Shown: positions 39,367-48,363 of the stretch, piece after piece
Layout of the letters: the number at the start of each line of letters is the position of its first letter
Numbering within the stretch: the stretch's first letter is position 1
From: Natranaerofaba carboxydovora
GTDB lineage: Bacteria > Bacillota > Natranaerobiia > Natranaerobiales > Natranaerofabaceae
Length of the DNA stretch: 64,000 bases
Direction of reading: 5' to 3'
Assembly (NCBI RefSeq): GCF_022539405.1
Contig: NZ_CP054394.1
Span: forward strand, 188,501-252,500
Made by a program: the position numbers and the translations under genes
Notes under the pieces: generated by a model
What the model was told of the DNA's origin: nothing
The model's input: only the letters and a program-made list of their open reading frames with translations
Database searches by the model: none

Positions 39367-40344
39367 TTGCAGGAGCTTATTAATCTTATATTAGAATCAG
39401 GAAGTTCTGGTATTGATTTGACCTTATATACAATCGTACCTATTATGGTAGTAATGATGGCAGTGATGAAGCTACTAGAGGATATAGGTTTTTTAAACAA
39501 AGTTGCTTTGTTTATGGCCCCGTTACTGGGGGTTTTTGGGCTTCCAGGGTTAGGTGTGTTTGCAATGCTTCAGTGTATGTTAATAAGTTTTGCTGCACCT
39601 ATAGCAACCTTGAAACTTATGGACAAGAGCCCTCAGATAAGTGGCCCAAATATAGCAGCTACCATGGCAACAGTGCTTACTATATCTCAAGCAAATGCTG
39701 CTTTTCCTTTAGCGGCGAGTGGACTTAGTTTGACAGTGGTTTTTGCAACATCTGTTGTGGGAGGTCTAGTTGCAGGCTTAGTCGCTTATAAAATTTCATA
39801 TAGGTTTTATAATATTGATACGAACGACAGCCATAATTTGGCTGAGTCGCAGAAAGGTTCTAATCAAGTAAATGGCGAAAATAGTGATAAAAAAGAAGAA
39901 AAATTCAATGTATTTCTTAGCCTATATAATGGAGCGGAAGAAGGGTTTTGGACTGGAGTCAAAGCTGCTCCAGTTTTGATTTTGGCCTTATTTGTGGTTG
40001 ATGTTCTAAAAGAAACAAGTGTAATATCACTATTAGAAACAATACTTACCCCCGTATTTACCCAGATTAATATACCGGGGTCTGCTGTACTGCCAATTGT
40101 TACTAAGTTCTTAGCAGGAGGAACGGCAATGATGGGGATAACAATGGATGTAATGGCTGAAGGAAATCTTTCTGTTCAAGAACTAAATCGAATTGCTGGA
40201 ATTGGTATTCACTCAATCGATCCTGTGGCGATATCTTTGTTTGCAACCTCTGGTTTAAGATTAGCGAAGCAGATAAAACCAGCTATTATAGGTGGTGTTG
40301 TGGGAATAATTTTTAGGGCTATTTTTCATATAATATTTTTCTGA
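39367..40344 (+). CDS. Nucleoside-recognition (Gate) domain membrane protein
   Basis: A 325-residue polytopic membrane protein with two related halves of about 4 TM segments each, separated by a charged cytosolic loop (residues about 155-180). The pattern (PLLGVFGLPGLGVFAML, FLAGGTAMMGITMDV, IGIHSIDPVAISLFATSGLRLA) fits the Gate/nucleoside-recognition family that includes spore-maturation proteins SpmA/SpmB and various transport-like proteins. Substrate unknown. The TTG start has GAGGGTG upstream. It precedes the sigma-54 activator and may belong with the catabolic island that follows, not with the cyclic di-GMP locus. Confidence 0.7.
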   Translation: MQELINLILESGSSGIDLTLYTIVPIMVVMMAVMKLLEDIGFLNKVALFMAPLLGVFGLPGLGVFAMLQCMLISFAAPIATLKLMDKSPQISGPNIAATMATVLTISQANAAFPLAASGLSLTVVFATSVVGGLVAGLVAYKISYRFYNIDTNDSHNLAESQKGSNQVNGENSDKKEEKFNVFLSLYNGAEEGFWTGVKAAPVLILALFVVDVLKETSVISLLETILTPVFTQINIPGSAVLPIVTKFLAGGTAMMGITMDVMAEGNLSVQELNRIAGIGIHSIDPVAISLFATSGLRLAKQIKPAIIGGVVGIIFRAIFHIIFF

Positions 40345-40387
40345 AATCAAATCCTTCTAAAAAGGAAAGGGGGAGAGGATAAATATA

Positions 40388-42418
40388 ATGTCTAACACTA
40401 TTGATTATTCAACAAGGCAAGAAAGGATAAAACAAGAATGGGAAAAGTTTGTTAATGGTGAAGAGGTAAACCAAGAGATAGTGCTACCTATGATTTATAG
40501 ATCCTGGAAGAGAAGTAGAGATTATGGAATAGATCCTTATAAAAATGTTGAAGGAAATATATTGAAAGATGATAAAATGGTCGATGAACTTACAGACTGT
40601 TCGGATTTGCTACAAGAGTACGGTCAGATTATTGATGTTATTCGTGAGATGGCTGGTGAAATGGGGCTTATTTGTAGAATAAGTGATCAGAAGGCAAAAA
40701 CCCAGAAAATAATCGCATCTCCTGAGATAATAAAAGATAATATAAAAAAAGGTAATTTTTTTGCCCTTGATGCATCAGAGAAATTAATGGGGACTAATGC
40801 ACTTTCTCTAGCGATTAGAGAAAGAAGGCCTGTGCAGGTTTTGGGTGCAGAACACTATAATTATTACTTTCATAATATTAATTGTTCAGCTGCGCCAATT
40901 CATAATGAGAAAGGCGAAGTTGCCGGGGTAATAAACATATCCACAAATAATATATTAAATACTACTATCCAAACATTAGGTTTTGTCATTAGTATAGCAA
41001 AAGTCCTTGATAACAACCTTTATATTAACTCAATGCTAGATAGATTAAATATTAAGAATGAAACCCTTTCTGAAATTATGGAAAGGCTTCCTTCGGGAAT
41101 TGTTTATTATGATTCTCATGGTAATATCCAGGGTTTTAATCAAGAACTATTAAAATTATTAAGTTTAAAAAACAAAAATGAAGATTTGGTCAAAAAAGAA
41201 ATTATGGCCAAGATAAAGGCGTTAAATCTAGGGAGTGATTCATTTAATAATAAAGAGATGTTCTTAAAAGTAAATAACAGAAAAAAATCATTTTTAGTCT
41301 CCAAAAAAGAGATAGGATCAAAGGATAGTAAATCAAATATATTACTTCTAGATCCCACAAGTAGAATAATGAAAATTCATGATACCATAAAGAGTAACTC
41401 TTCTATTTATAATTTTGATGACATTCAAGGTGAAAATGGTCAACTAAAAAACGCTATTGAAATGGCGAAAACTGTTGCAGACTCAGATTCTCCAATTGTT
41501 ATTTATGGTGAAAGTGGTACAGGCAAAGAGTTATTTGCCCATTCTATACACAATGCTAGTTCAAGAAAAGATGGGCCTTTTATAGGTATTAATTGCGGGG
41601 CTATTCCATCTGAGCTTATAGAAAGTGAATTGTTTGGTTATGAACCAGGTGCTTTTACAGGTGCATCAAACAGGGGAAAGCACGGAAAGGTTGAAGTAGC
41701 ATCTAATGGAACTTTATTTTTGGATGAGATAGAAAGCATGCCTTTGAATGTACAGATCAAATTATTAAGGGTTCTATCTACAAATAAAATAACTCGTATA
41801 GGGGGAAATGAGGAGATCCCAATCGATATACGATTAATATCTAGCACTAAGAATGATCTCTTAGAAGAAGCAGAAAAAGGCAATTTCCGAGAAGACCTTT
41901 ACTACCGTATAAATGTATTTACCCTTCAAATTCCTCCGTTAAGAGAGCGCTTAGACGATATCCCATTACTAGTGAATCATTTTATAAGTATGTTAACAGA
42001 AAAAGAAGTTGAAGTAGATGATAAGTTTTATGATGCTCTAACTAGTTATTCATGGCAGGGTAATATTAGAGAACTAAAGAATGTGATAGAAAGGGCGATT
42101 GTTCTTCAAGGTGATAATGATAGATTAACCTTTGATTACTTGCCTGAAAATATTAAAGAGAACTACCTGAATACAGACTTGAAAGAGAATTTAAATACTG
42201 CCCTGATATCTACACAAAAGAAGCCACAGGGTACAAAAACAGAAGAAGATGAAGGATTACTAAAAAAAGCTGAAGAACTAGCGGTAAGTTTTGCATTGAA
42301 AAAAGAAAAAGGGAACTTAACAAAAGCAGCCAAACTGCTAGGTATTGCTAGAAGTACCCTTTATGAAAAGATTAATAAATCGAATAAACTTCAATACGAA
42401 TTAGAATTATATAAATAG
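40388..42418 (+). CDS. Sigma-54-dependent transcriptional activator (AcoR-like)
   Basis: A 676-residue enhancer-binding protein: N-terminal GAF-like sensor (residues about 60-215), a PAS-like domain (about 225-330), the AAA+ domain with Walker A GESGTGKE, the sigma-54 contact loop GAFTGA and Walker B TLFLDEI, and a C-terminal Fis-type helix-turn-helix (GNLTKAAKLLGIARSTLYEKI). The layout matches AcoR-type activators of aldehyde, alcohol or acetoin catabolism. Two -24/-12 promoters at 44141 and 45389 are its obvious targets. The N-terminal ligand may be an aldehyde, alcohol or amino-acid product; not resolved. Confidence 0.93.
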   Translation: MSNTIDYSTRQERIKQEWEKFVNGEEVNQEIVLPMIYRSWKRSRDYGIDPYKNVEGNILKDDKMVDELTDCSDLLQEYGQIIDVIREMAGEMGLICRISDQKAKTQKIIASPEIIKDNIKKGNFFALDASEKLMGTNALSLAIRERRPVQVLGAEHYNYYFHNINCSAAPIHNEKGEVAGVINISTNNILNTTIQTLGFVISIAKVLDNNLYINSMLDRLNIKNETLSEIMERLPSGIVYYDSHGNIQGFNQELLKLLSLKNKNEDLVKKEIMAKIKALNLGSDSFNNKEMFLKVNNRKKSFLVSKKEIGSKDSKSNILLLDPTSRIMKIHDTIKSNSSIYNFDDIQGENGQLKNAIEMAKTVADSDSPIVIYGESGTGKELFAHSIHNASSRKDGPFIGINCGAIPSELIESELFGYEPGAFTGASNRGKHGKVEVASNGTLFLDEIESMPLNVQIKLLRVLSTNKITRIGGNEEIPIDIRLISSTKNDLLEEAEKGNFREDLYYRINVFTLQIPPLRERLDDIPLLVNHFISMLTEKEVEVDDKFYDALTSYSWQGNIRELKNVIERAIVLQGDNDRLTFDYLPENIKENYLNTDLKENLNTALISTQKKPQGTKTEEDEGLLKKAEELAVSFALKKEKGNLTKAAKLLGIARSTLYEKINKSNKLQYELELYK

Positions 42419-42456
42419 TAATAGGTAAAGAATAAAAGATTTAAAGGGGGCGAAGT

Positions 42457-43386
42457 ATGAAAGCACTTATAACAGGTGGTACAGGATTTTTGGGTTCGTA
42501 TCTTGCAAGAGAATTAGTGGGCCGGGGAGATGAAGTGGTATTATTTGATGTTGCGTTTAACGAAGGCCTTATTGATCAGGTAAAGGACAAGGTTGAATTT
42601 GTTAAAGGTGATCTTTCTTGTTGGCCAGAGGTACTTGACGCGATAAAACGAAGCGAAGCAGATATTATTTATCATTGTGGAGCTTTGCTCTCTGGTAGTG
42701 CGGAAGAACTTCCTCTAAAAGCGTACGAAATTAATACACTTGGTACATGGTATATCTTAGAAGCGGCAAGGCTATTCAATGTTGATAAAGTTTTATTTAC
42801 CAGTACTGTAGCTTCTTTCGGAGATCATATAAGTGATCCTGTTGCAAATACTGCTCCTCAGTATCCAAAGACCTTGTACGGGGTAAGCAAAGTTTCCTCT
42901 GAAAGGTTAGGAGAGTATTATAAAGGTAAGTTTGGAGTGGACTTTAGAGGAATAAGATTTCCTTCGGTGATTGGGCCGGGAAGAGGCCCCGGGGGAGCCT
43001 CGGCTTATTCTTCATTGGTGTTTGAAAAACCTGTATTAGGAGAACCTTATGAAGTCTATGTAAAACCAGAATCTTGTATTCCAATACTGTACGTAAAAGA
43101 TGCTGTTAAAGCCTTGATTCAATTGGGTGAGGCTGATGAAAACAAATTAAAGTATCGTATGTATAATGTAAATGGGTTTTCGCCAAAAGCGAAAGAAATT
43201 GTGGATGTAATTAAAAAGGAGATAGCTGGTGCAGATATAAAGTTTGAACCAGTTAAAGAAATGGTTGATATAGTAAATAGTTGGCCTGACGCTTTAGATG
43301 AAAGTGAAGCAGTTAGAGACTGGGGTTGGCAAAGTGATTTTGACATAAGAAAAACAGTTATGGATTTTAAAGAAGAATTAAGTTAA
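42457..43386 (+). CDS. NAD-dependent SDR epimerase/dehydrogenase, L-threonine-dehydrogenase-like
   Basis: A 309-residue extended short-chain dehydrogenase. GGTGFLGSYLARELV is the NAD-binding loop; the catalytic pair is Y141/K145 in LYGVSK. The stretch IRFPSVIGPGRGPGGASAYSSLVFE resembles SDR-type L-threonine 3-dehydrogenases, which bind the amino acid with a Gly/Ala/Ser-rich loop after RxP. A sugar-nucleotide epimerase role is the alternative. ATG follows AAAGGGGGCG. It lies between the sigma-54 activator and an amino-acid or aldehyde catabolic gene set, favouring a catabolic dehydrogenase. A terminator follows. Confidence 0.78.
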   Translation: MKALITGGTGFLGSYLARELVGRGDEVVLFDVAFNEGLIDQVKDKVEFVKGDLSCWPEVLDAIKRSEADIIYHCGALLSGSAEELPLKAYEINTLGTWYILEAARLFNVDKVLFTSTVASFGDHISDPVANTAPQYPKTLYGVSKVSSERLGEYYKGKFGVDFRGIRFPSVIGPGRGPGGASAYSSLVFEKPVLGEPYEVYVKPESCIPILYVKDAVKALIQLGEADENKLKYRMYNVNGFSPKAKEIVDVIKKEIAGADIKFEPVKEMVDIVNSWPDALDESEAVRDWGWQSDFDIRKTVMDFKEELS

Positions 43387-43420
43387 AAATTTAAAATAAT
43401 ATATTATATTATTTTAAAAG

Positions 43421-43468
43421 CAGCTTTTTCATTTGAGTTTTACTCTTAAATGGAAAGGCTGTTTTTTT
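43421..43468 (+). terminator. Rho-independent terminator after the SDR gene
   Basis: CAGCTTTTTCATTTGAG pairs with CTCTTAAATGGAAAGGCTG (bulges and wobble) around TTTTA and is followed by seven T residues. Confidence 0.75.
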
Positions 43469-43472
43469 ATTA

Positions 43473-44093
43473 GGGCGGATTTTACCAAAACCTTTTATTG
43501 CATTTTTACCACCAATCATAATAGTAGTGGTGTTTAATATAATTGGTTTGCCAGTAGAAATAGCAGTAGCCATCGGAACTATAGCTGGAATAGTCTTAAT
43601 GTATAGATACTTGGATACACCTAAAGAATGGATTGACACACTTAATAAAGGAACTACAAACTCCGCTATTGCAATATTGAATACAGCAGCCGTTGTTGGT
43701 TTTGCAGGTGTAGCTAGGATAACTGATGGATTTGATATAGTTATTGACAGGCTAAAAGGAGTAGATATGAATCCATTATGGTTTGTTGCAATCACATCAG
43801 CTATTGCAGCAGGAATTGCAGGGTCGGCTTCAGGAGGATTGTCCGCTGCTTATGCAGCTTTGTATGACACATATGCTGCTCTGCCAATTCCAATGGAGTA
43901 TGTTCACAGAATCTCAGCTATTTCTGCAGGAGTAATGGATACTTTGCCGCACCAGGGTGCTTTAATAACATTATTGTATTTAACAAAATTAACACATAAA
44001 GAAGCATACTATGAAGTAGCGATCACACAGATTTTAATACCATTTATTGTTCTTGCCTTGGTAGCTATACCATTAGCTTCATTGGGTTTGTAA
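43473..44093 (+). pseudogene. GntP-family permease, 5'-truncated remnant
   Basis: About 205 codons match only the C-terminal half of GntP-type gluconate/H+ symporters (usually about 440-450 residues): LPPIIIVVVFNIIGLPVEIAVAIG, LNTAAVVGFAGVARITDGF, AGSASGGLSAAYAALYDTYA and SAGVMDTLPHQGALITLLYL. The homologous reading frame can be followed upstream of the first possible start (GTG 43527) to about 43473, right at the end of a terminator, with no ribosome site. The N-terminal half is absent from the preceding sequence. The remaining frame is intact to its stop, so truncation looks recent, or the fragment may be a deletion scar. Lost substrate: probably a gluconate-like or hydroxy acid. Confidence 0.75.
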
Positions 44094-44140
44094 ACTAGAA
44101 GTCAGGACACATAATTGCCAATAATTTGGTTTTGTAAGAT

Positions 44141-44157
44141 TTGGCATAAATCTTGCG
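44141..44157 (+). promoter_or_regulatory. Sigma-54 (-24/-12) promoter before the MBL gene
   Basis: TTGGCATAAATCTTGCG has GG at -24 (44143-44144) and GC at -12 (44155-44156), 12 bases apart, matching TGGCAC-N5-TTGC with one change. It lies 48 bases before the MBL-fold gene. Confidence 0.8.
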
Positions 44158-44204
44158 CAATGTTAAAATTATCTTTTACACTATTTGTACAGGGGGAGTA
44201 ATAA

Positions 44205-45047
44205 ATGGAAGAATTATCAGTAGGCAACATAAAGCTTAACTGGCTCAAAAATGGTGTCACAAATCTAGATGGTGGGGCTATGTTTGGAGTGGTACCCAAA
44301 AAACTGTGGAGCAATAAGTACCCGAATGATGAAGAAAATCGTATCCCGCAAAGATGTGATCCCATCTTAGTTCAGAGTAATCAAAAAAATATCTTGATAG
44401 AAGGTGGGATAGGAAAGGGTAAATTTAATGAAAAACAGAAAAAGATTTTTGGGCTTATAGAAGATGGAGATATCGAAGAATCACTTAAAGAATTAGGTTT
44501 ATCTCTAAAAGATATTGATATTGTTGCATGTACACATATGCATTACGATCATTTTACTGGGATAAGTCGATACAGTGGGAAAGAACTGATTCCTACATTC
44601 CCAAATGCAGAGATTTTTACTTCTTCTCTAGAGTGGCAGGAAACGAAGGAACCTACTGATCGTTCAAAAAATTCCTATTGGGAAGAAAACTGGAAACCAG
44701 TCATGCATCAAGTTAAGACTTTTGAAAATGAATTGGAGCTAACACCAGAAGTCAAAATTATTCATACTGGAGGTCACTGCCAGGGTCACTGTATACTTAC
44801 TTTTGAAAGTGAAGGAGAAAAGGCAGTTCACCTGGGAGACTTGCTTCCTACCCATGCTCACCTAAATCCTTTGTGGGTTATGGCTTATGATGACTATCCA
44901 ATGCGATCCATTGAAGTTAAAAAAGAATGGATAAGTAAGGTAAAAAAAGAGGATTGGTGGGTTGTACTCTATCACGATAATCTGTATAGAGCACTAAAGC
45001 TTAATGAAGAAGGTGAAATTACCGAAAAGATAAATACAAATTTATAA
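44205..45047 (+). CDS. MBL-fold metallohydrolase (YtnP-like, lactonase type)
   Basis: A 280-residue metallo-beta-lactamase-fold enzyme with an intact dinuclear site: THMHYDH (H111, H113, D115, H116), GGHCQGH, the bridging Asp in HLGDLLPTHAHLN and a late His in VLYHDN. The closest described relatives are the YtnP-type quorum-quenching lactonases, but in a catabolic locus a lactone or thioester intermediate is an equally possible substrate. The ATG follows GGGGGAG. A sigma-54 promoter lies immediately upstream and a terminator immediately downstream, so it is a single-gene unit in the predicted sigma-54 regulon. Confidence 0.82.
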   Translation: MEELSVGNIKLNWLKNGVTNLDGGAMFGVVPKKLWSNKYPNDEENRIPQRCDPILVQSNQKNILIEGGIGKGKFNEKQKKIFGLIEDGDIEESLKELGLSLKDIDIVACTHMHYDHFTGISRYSGKELIPTFPNAEIFTSSLEWQETKEPTDRSKNSYWEENWKPVMHQVKTFENELELTPEVKIIHTGGHCQGHCILTFESEGEKAVHLGDLLPTHAHLNPLWVMAYDDYPMRSIEVKKEWISKVKKEDWWVVLYHDNLYRALKLNEEGEITEKINTNL

Positions 45048-45057
45048 AAAGGTTATA

Positions 45058-45106
45058 AACCAGAGGGCTTATCACTAGTGAACTAGAAAAGCCTTCTGGT
45101 TTTTTG
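45058..45106 (+). terminator. Rho-independent terminator after the MBL gene
   Basis: AACCAGAGGGCTT (45058-45070) pairs with AAGCCTTCTGGTT (45089-45101) and is followed by a T-run. Confidence 0.85.
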
Positions 45107-45204
45107 TGTCTAAACGTTCGAAAATACTACAGTTATAAAAGTATAAATAATTTCACAATCCTTTAACCAACTGATTGAATTTATATAGGCGTACGAATTT
45201 CCTA

Positions 45205-45224
45205 CAAACGACCCTGGTTGTTTG
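45205..45224 (+). promoter_or_regulatory. Candidate activator (enhancer) site
   Basis: CAAACGACC-CT-GGTTGTTTG is a 20-base near-perfect palindrome (one mismatched pair) located about 180 bases upstream of the -24/-12 promoter at 45389. That distance and symmetry are typical of upstream activator sites for Fis-type helix-turn-helix domains. The remaining non-coding sequence from 45107 to 45388 shows no gene. Confidence 0.5.
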
Positions 45225-45388
45225 AAATGACTACAGCAATTTTTGTTGAAAATCAATTAATCGCCTGGTTTTATTTTTCTTTTTCAGTAATTTTAAACTA
45301 GTAATACTTCTTTTGAAATTGTTTAAAACGCCTTGTGAGAGGATTTGTTATATAGTGATCTTAAAAAACTTTAACTACAAATTCTTAC

Positions 45389-45405
45389 TTGGCATGGTTT
45401 TTGCA
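45389..45405 (+). promoter_or_regulatory. Sigma-54 (-24/-12) promoter before the aldehyde dehydrogenase operon
   Basis: TTGGCATGGTTTTTGCA fits TTGGCAC-N5-TTGCA with one change; GG (45391-45392) and GC (45403-45404) are 12 bases apart. It lies 77 bases before the aldehyde dehydrogenase start. Confidence 0.88.
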
Positions 45406-45481
45406 TTAACTATATAGCAGCTCGTTAATTTGCATAACTAAAAATAATCAATCAATTATTTTGCGGAAAGGGGAAATTAGA

Positions 45482-47002
45482 ATGTCAGAGATTAAAAAAT
45501 TGAAGTTTTGTATTAACAATGAATGGAGAGATACTACATCAGGAGAGTATATGGATATAACTAACAGCAGTACAGGTGAAGTAATGGCGAAAACACCTAA
45601 ATGCACTAAAGATGAAGTGGAGGAGGCTGTACAGGCAGCCAAAGATGCTTACCCAGGATGGTCTAATACTCCGATTCAAAAAAGAGTAGAAGTCATGTTT
45701 AAATTCAAAAACAAAATTGAAGAACATCTAGATGAACTAGCTAAGTTAGTTGCAACAGAGCATGGTAAAAATCTAGCAGAATCTAGAGGGGACGTTATTA
45801 AGGCCTTGGAAGTTGTAGAAGCCTCTTGTTCTACTCCGTATTTAATGCAGGGAGATTCTATAATGAATATCTCTAATGGCTTTGATACGGTGATGTATCG
45901 TGAGCCTCTTGGAGTATTTGCGGGTATAGTTCCTATGAACTTCCCGGCCATGATTCCCTTTGGGTGGATGCTTCCATTCTGTGTAACTACAGGAAATACT
46001 TTTGTTTTAAAGGCAGCAAGTCAGGTGCCCCAGACTGGCATGCGTATGCTTGAGCTTTTAATTGAAGCAGGTCTACCAAAAGGAGTTGTAAATATTGTTA
46101 CATGCAGCAGACACGAAGCAGAAATTTTATTAAAGCATCCAGATATCAAAGGTATCTCATATGTAGGTTCTAGCTCTGTAGGAAAGCATATTTATAGTAC
46201 AGCAGCAGCCCACGGCAAAAGAGTTCAGGCTCTTGGAGAGGCAAAAAACCATGCCCTTATATTGAAAGATGCAATGTTAGAAAGAGTTGCGGCAGCTGTT
46301 AGAAATTCGGCCTTTGGGTGTGCAGGTCAGCGCTGTATGGCTCTACCGGTGGTTTGTGTTGAAGAAGATATTGCTGATGATTTTGTAAAGGAAATTGTAA
46401 AATCTGCCAAGGAACTAAAAATCGGTCCTGCTTATGATCCTGAAACAGATCTTGGACCTGTCATATCAGAAGAGCACAAAAAATCTGTCTCAGATTGGAT
46501 AGAAAAGGGATTAGAAGAGGGAGCCGAGTTAATTTTAGATGGTAGAGACGTAAAAGTAGAAGGGCATGAGAATGGCTTTTATCTTGGTCCGACAATACTT
46601 GATCATGTAACAGAAGACATGAGTGTTGGAAGAGATGAGATTTTTGGGCCTGTACTTTGTATTAAGCGGGTTAAGGACTTTGAGGAAGGTCTTAAGATTA
46701 TGAACAATAGTCCTTTTGCAAATGGATCTTCGATATTTACCCAAAGTGGTTACTATGCAAGGGAATTTAGCTATAGAACTCACGGTGGTATGGTAGGAGT
46801 TAATGTTGGTATACCAGTACCTGCGTCTTACTTTCCCTTCTCAGGACATAAAGAGTCTTTCTACGGTGATCTTCATGTTATGGGTAAAGACGGAATTGCA
46901 TTCTTTACTGAGTCAAAGTGTGTAACATCTAGATGGTTCAACGAAGAAGATAGGAAAAACACTAACGTTGGTACTTGGGAAGGAACTATTACTAGAGAGT
47001 AA
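45482..47002 (+). CDS. mmsA: CoA-acylating methylmalonate/malonate-semialdehyde dehydrogenase-like
   Basis: A 506-residue aldehyde dehydrogenase. PMNFPAMIPFGWMLPFCVTTGNTFVLKA, LGEAKNHALIL and FGCAGQRCMALPV are the specific blocks of the MmsA/IolA group; the catalytic cysteine is expected at C285 (in GQRC), with a second at C280. This group oxidises (methyl)malonate semialdehyde with CoA to acyl-CoA and CO2, as in valine, beta-alanine or inositol breakdown. No inositol or valine genes are nearby, so the in vivo substrate is open. ATG 45482 has AAAGGGG 9 bases upstream. A strong sigma-54 promoter drives it; two alcohol dehydrogenases and a tungsten AOR follow. Confidence 0.88.
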   Translation: MSEIKKLKFCINNEWRDTTSGEYMDITNSSTGEVMAKTPKCTKDEVEEAVQAAKDAYPGWSNTPIQKRVEVMFKFKNKIEEHLDELAKLVATEHGKNLAESRGDVIKALEVVEASCSTPYLMQGDSIMNISNGFDTVMYREPLGVFAGIVPMNFPAMIPFGWMLPFCVTTGNTFVLKAASQVPQTGMRMLELLIEAGLPKGVVNIVTCSRHEAEILLKHPDIKGISYVGSSSVGKHIYSTAAAHGKRVQALGEAKNHALILKDAMLERVAAAVRNSAFGCAGQRCMALPVVCVEEDIADDFVKEIVKSAKELKIGPAYDPETDLGPVISEEHKKSVSDWIEKGLEEGAELILDGRDVKVEGHENGFYLGPTILDHVTEDMSVGRDEIFGPVLCIKRVKDFEEGLKIMNNSPFANGSSIFTQSGYYAREFSYRTHGGMVGVNVGIPVPASYFPFSGHKESFYGDLHVMGKDGIAFFTESKCVTSRWFNEEDRKNTNVGTWEGTITRE

Positions 47003-47022
47003 AGCCTAACTTTGTTAGGCTT
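47002..47022 (+). other. Intercistronic hairpin
   Basis: AAGCCTAAC and GTTAGGCTT form a perfect 9-base stem around TTT right at the aldehyde dehydrogenase stop. No T-run follows (TACCC), so it may be a processing or stabilising element that sets expression of the downstream alcohol dehydrogenases. Confidence 0.5.
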
Positions 47023-47085
47023 TACCCTACAATATAAGTTAGATTTAGTTTAGATTTCTTTTCTTTGGAAGAGAGGAGTGAAATT

Positions 47086-48246
47086 ATGAAAAAGCATGAG
47101 TTCTTATCTCCTGAGGTCATAGTCTACGGTAAAGATATTTTATTAGACTCAGGGGAGAAAATAAAGTCTTTTGGTCAAAAAGCTCTACTGGTTACAGACC
47201 AAATGATGACCAAACTTGGATATACCAAAAAAACAACAGACATATTAGAAGCTAATGGAATTGAGTACTGTATATATGATGAAGTTGATGATGAACCAAT
47301 TGATCTAATGGTAGAAAAAGGTGCTAAGATTTATAAAGACAATGATTGTGAATTCTTGATCACCCTTGGTGGGGGAAGCCCTATAGATGCTGCAAAAGCA
47401 ATCGGAATTTTGGCAACAAATCAGGGGAAGATATCCGATTTCATGGGACAAAATAAAGTGCAAAATGCTATTCCACCTCTTATAGCTATACCAACTACTG
47501 CAGGAACTGGATCTGAAGCTACTAAATTTACCATAATCACAGATACAGAAAATGATGTCAAAATGTTAATTGGAAGCCCGCTACTTCTACCTGATATGGC
47601 TATTGTAGATTGCTGTTTGACTTTATCTGTACCACCTGATCTTACAGCTGCTACTGGTATAGATGCCCTAACCCATGCAATTGAGGCTTATACATCTATT
47701 AAAAGCCAGCCATTGTCTGATCAATTTGCATTATCAGCTATTAGAAGAATATCTAATAATTTAAAAACAGCTTGTTTTGATGGAAATGATAAATATGCCA
47801 GAAATGAAATGATGCTTGCTTCCCTGGAGGCAGGGATAGCATTTAGTAATTCTTCTGTAACTTTGGTACATGGGATGAGTAGACCTATAGGAGCTGTTTT
47901 TCATATACCTCATGGCATATCAAATGCTGTACTTTTACCTACTTGTATGGAGTATGCTGTTGAAGGAGCACCAGAAAGGTTTGCACAAGTTGCAAAAGCT
48001 ATGGGAATAGAGGGAGACTATGAAGAACTAGAACTTGCCAAAGAAGGTGCCAAAAAAGTTAAAAAACTCTGCGAAGACATAAAGGTCCCTAATGTTACAG
48101 AACTAGGTATAGATGAAGATGAATTTTTGAAATATACCGATAAGATGGCAGAAGATGCTCTAGCAAGTGGAAGCCCCGGAAATACCTATAGAGCTCCTTC
48201 AAAAGAAGATATAATAAAAATTTATGAAGAAATTATTAACAACTAG
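47086..48246 (+). CDS. Iron-containing alcohol dehydrogenase (first copy)
   Basis: A 386-residue group III alcohol dehydrogenase. NAD-binding GGGSPIDAAKAIG; ATKFTIITDTEND; metal ligands in the block TGIDALTHAIEAYTS (His) and LVHGMSRPIGAVFHIPHGISNAVLLP (two His), with the Asp about 70 residues before. It interconverts an alcohol and aldehyde with NAD(P). ATG 47086 has GAGAGGAG 8 bases upstream. With the upstream aldehyde dehydrogenase and downstream AOR, it would connect alcohol, aldehyde and acid pools. It shares only moderate similarity with the next gene, so they are not a recent duplication. Confidence 0.9.
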   Translation: MKKHEFLSPEVIVYGKDILLDSGEKIKSFGQKALLVTDQMMTKLGYTKKTTDILEANGIEYCIYDEVDDEPIDLMVEKGAKIYKDNDCEFLITLGGGSPIDAAKAIGILATNQGKISDFMGQNKVQNAIPPLIAIPTTAGTGSEATKFTIITDTENDVKMLIGSPLLLPDMAIVDCCLTLSVPPDLTAATGIDALTHAIEAYTSIKSQPLSDQFALSAIRRISNNLKTACFDGNDKYARNEMMLASLEAGIAFSNSSVTLVHGMSRPIGAVFHIPHGISNAVLLPTCMEYAVEGAPERFAQVAKAMGIEGDYEELELAKEGAKKVKKLCEDIKVPNVTELGIDEDEFLKYTDKMAEDALASGSPGNTYRAPSKEDIIKIYEEIINN

Positions 48247-48363
48247 ATGTTAAATGTCATGTACTGAATGTTTTTTTTAGATAAATTGTTTGAACCTTTT
48301 AAAAAGTGTTAAATGTTTAAGTTTAATATTAATTAACTATAAAACTTTAAGGAGGAATTTGTA

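Noticed and set aside
43409..43795. Minus-strand 128-codon open frame opposite the GntP remnant
   Set aside because: No ribosome site; the opposite strand shows clear permease homology, so this is a shadow of the remnant.
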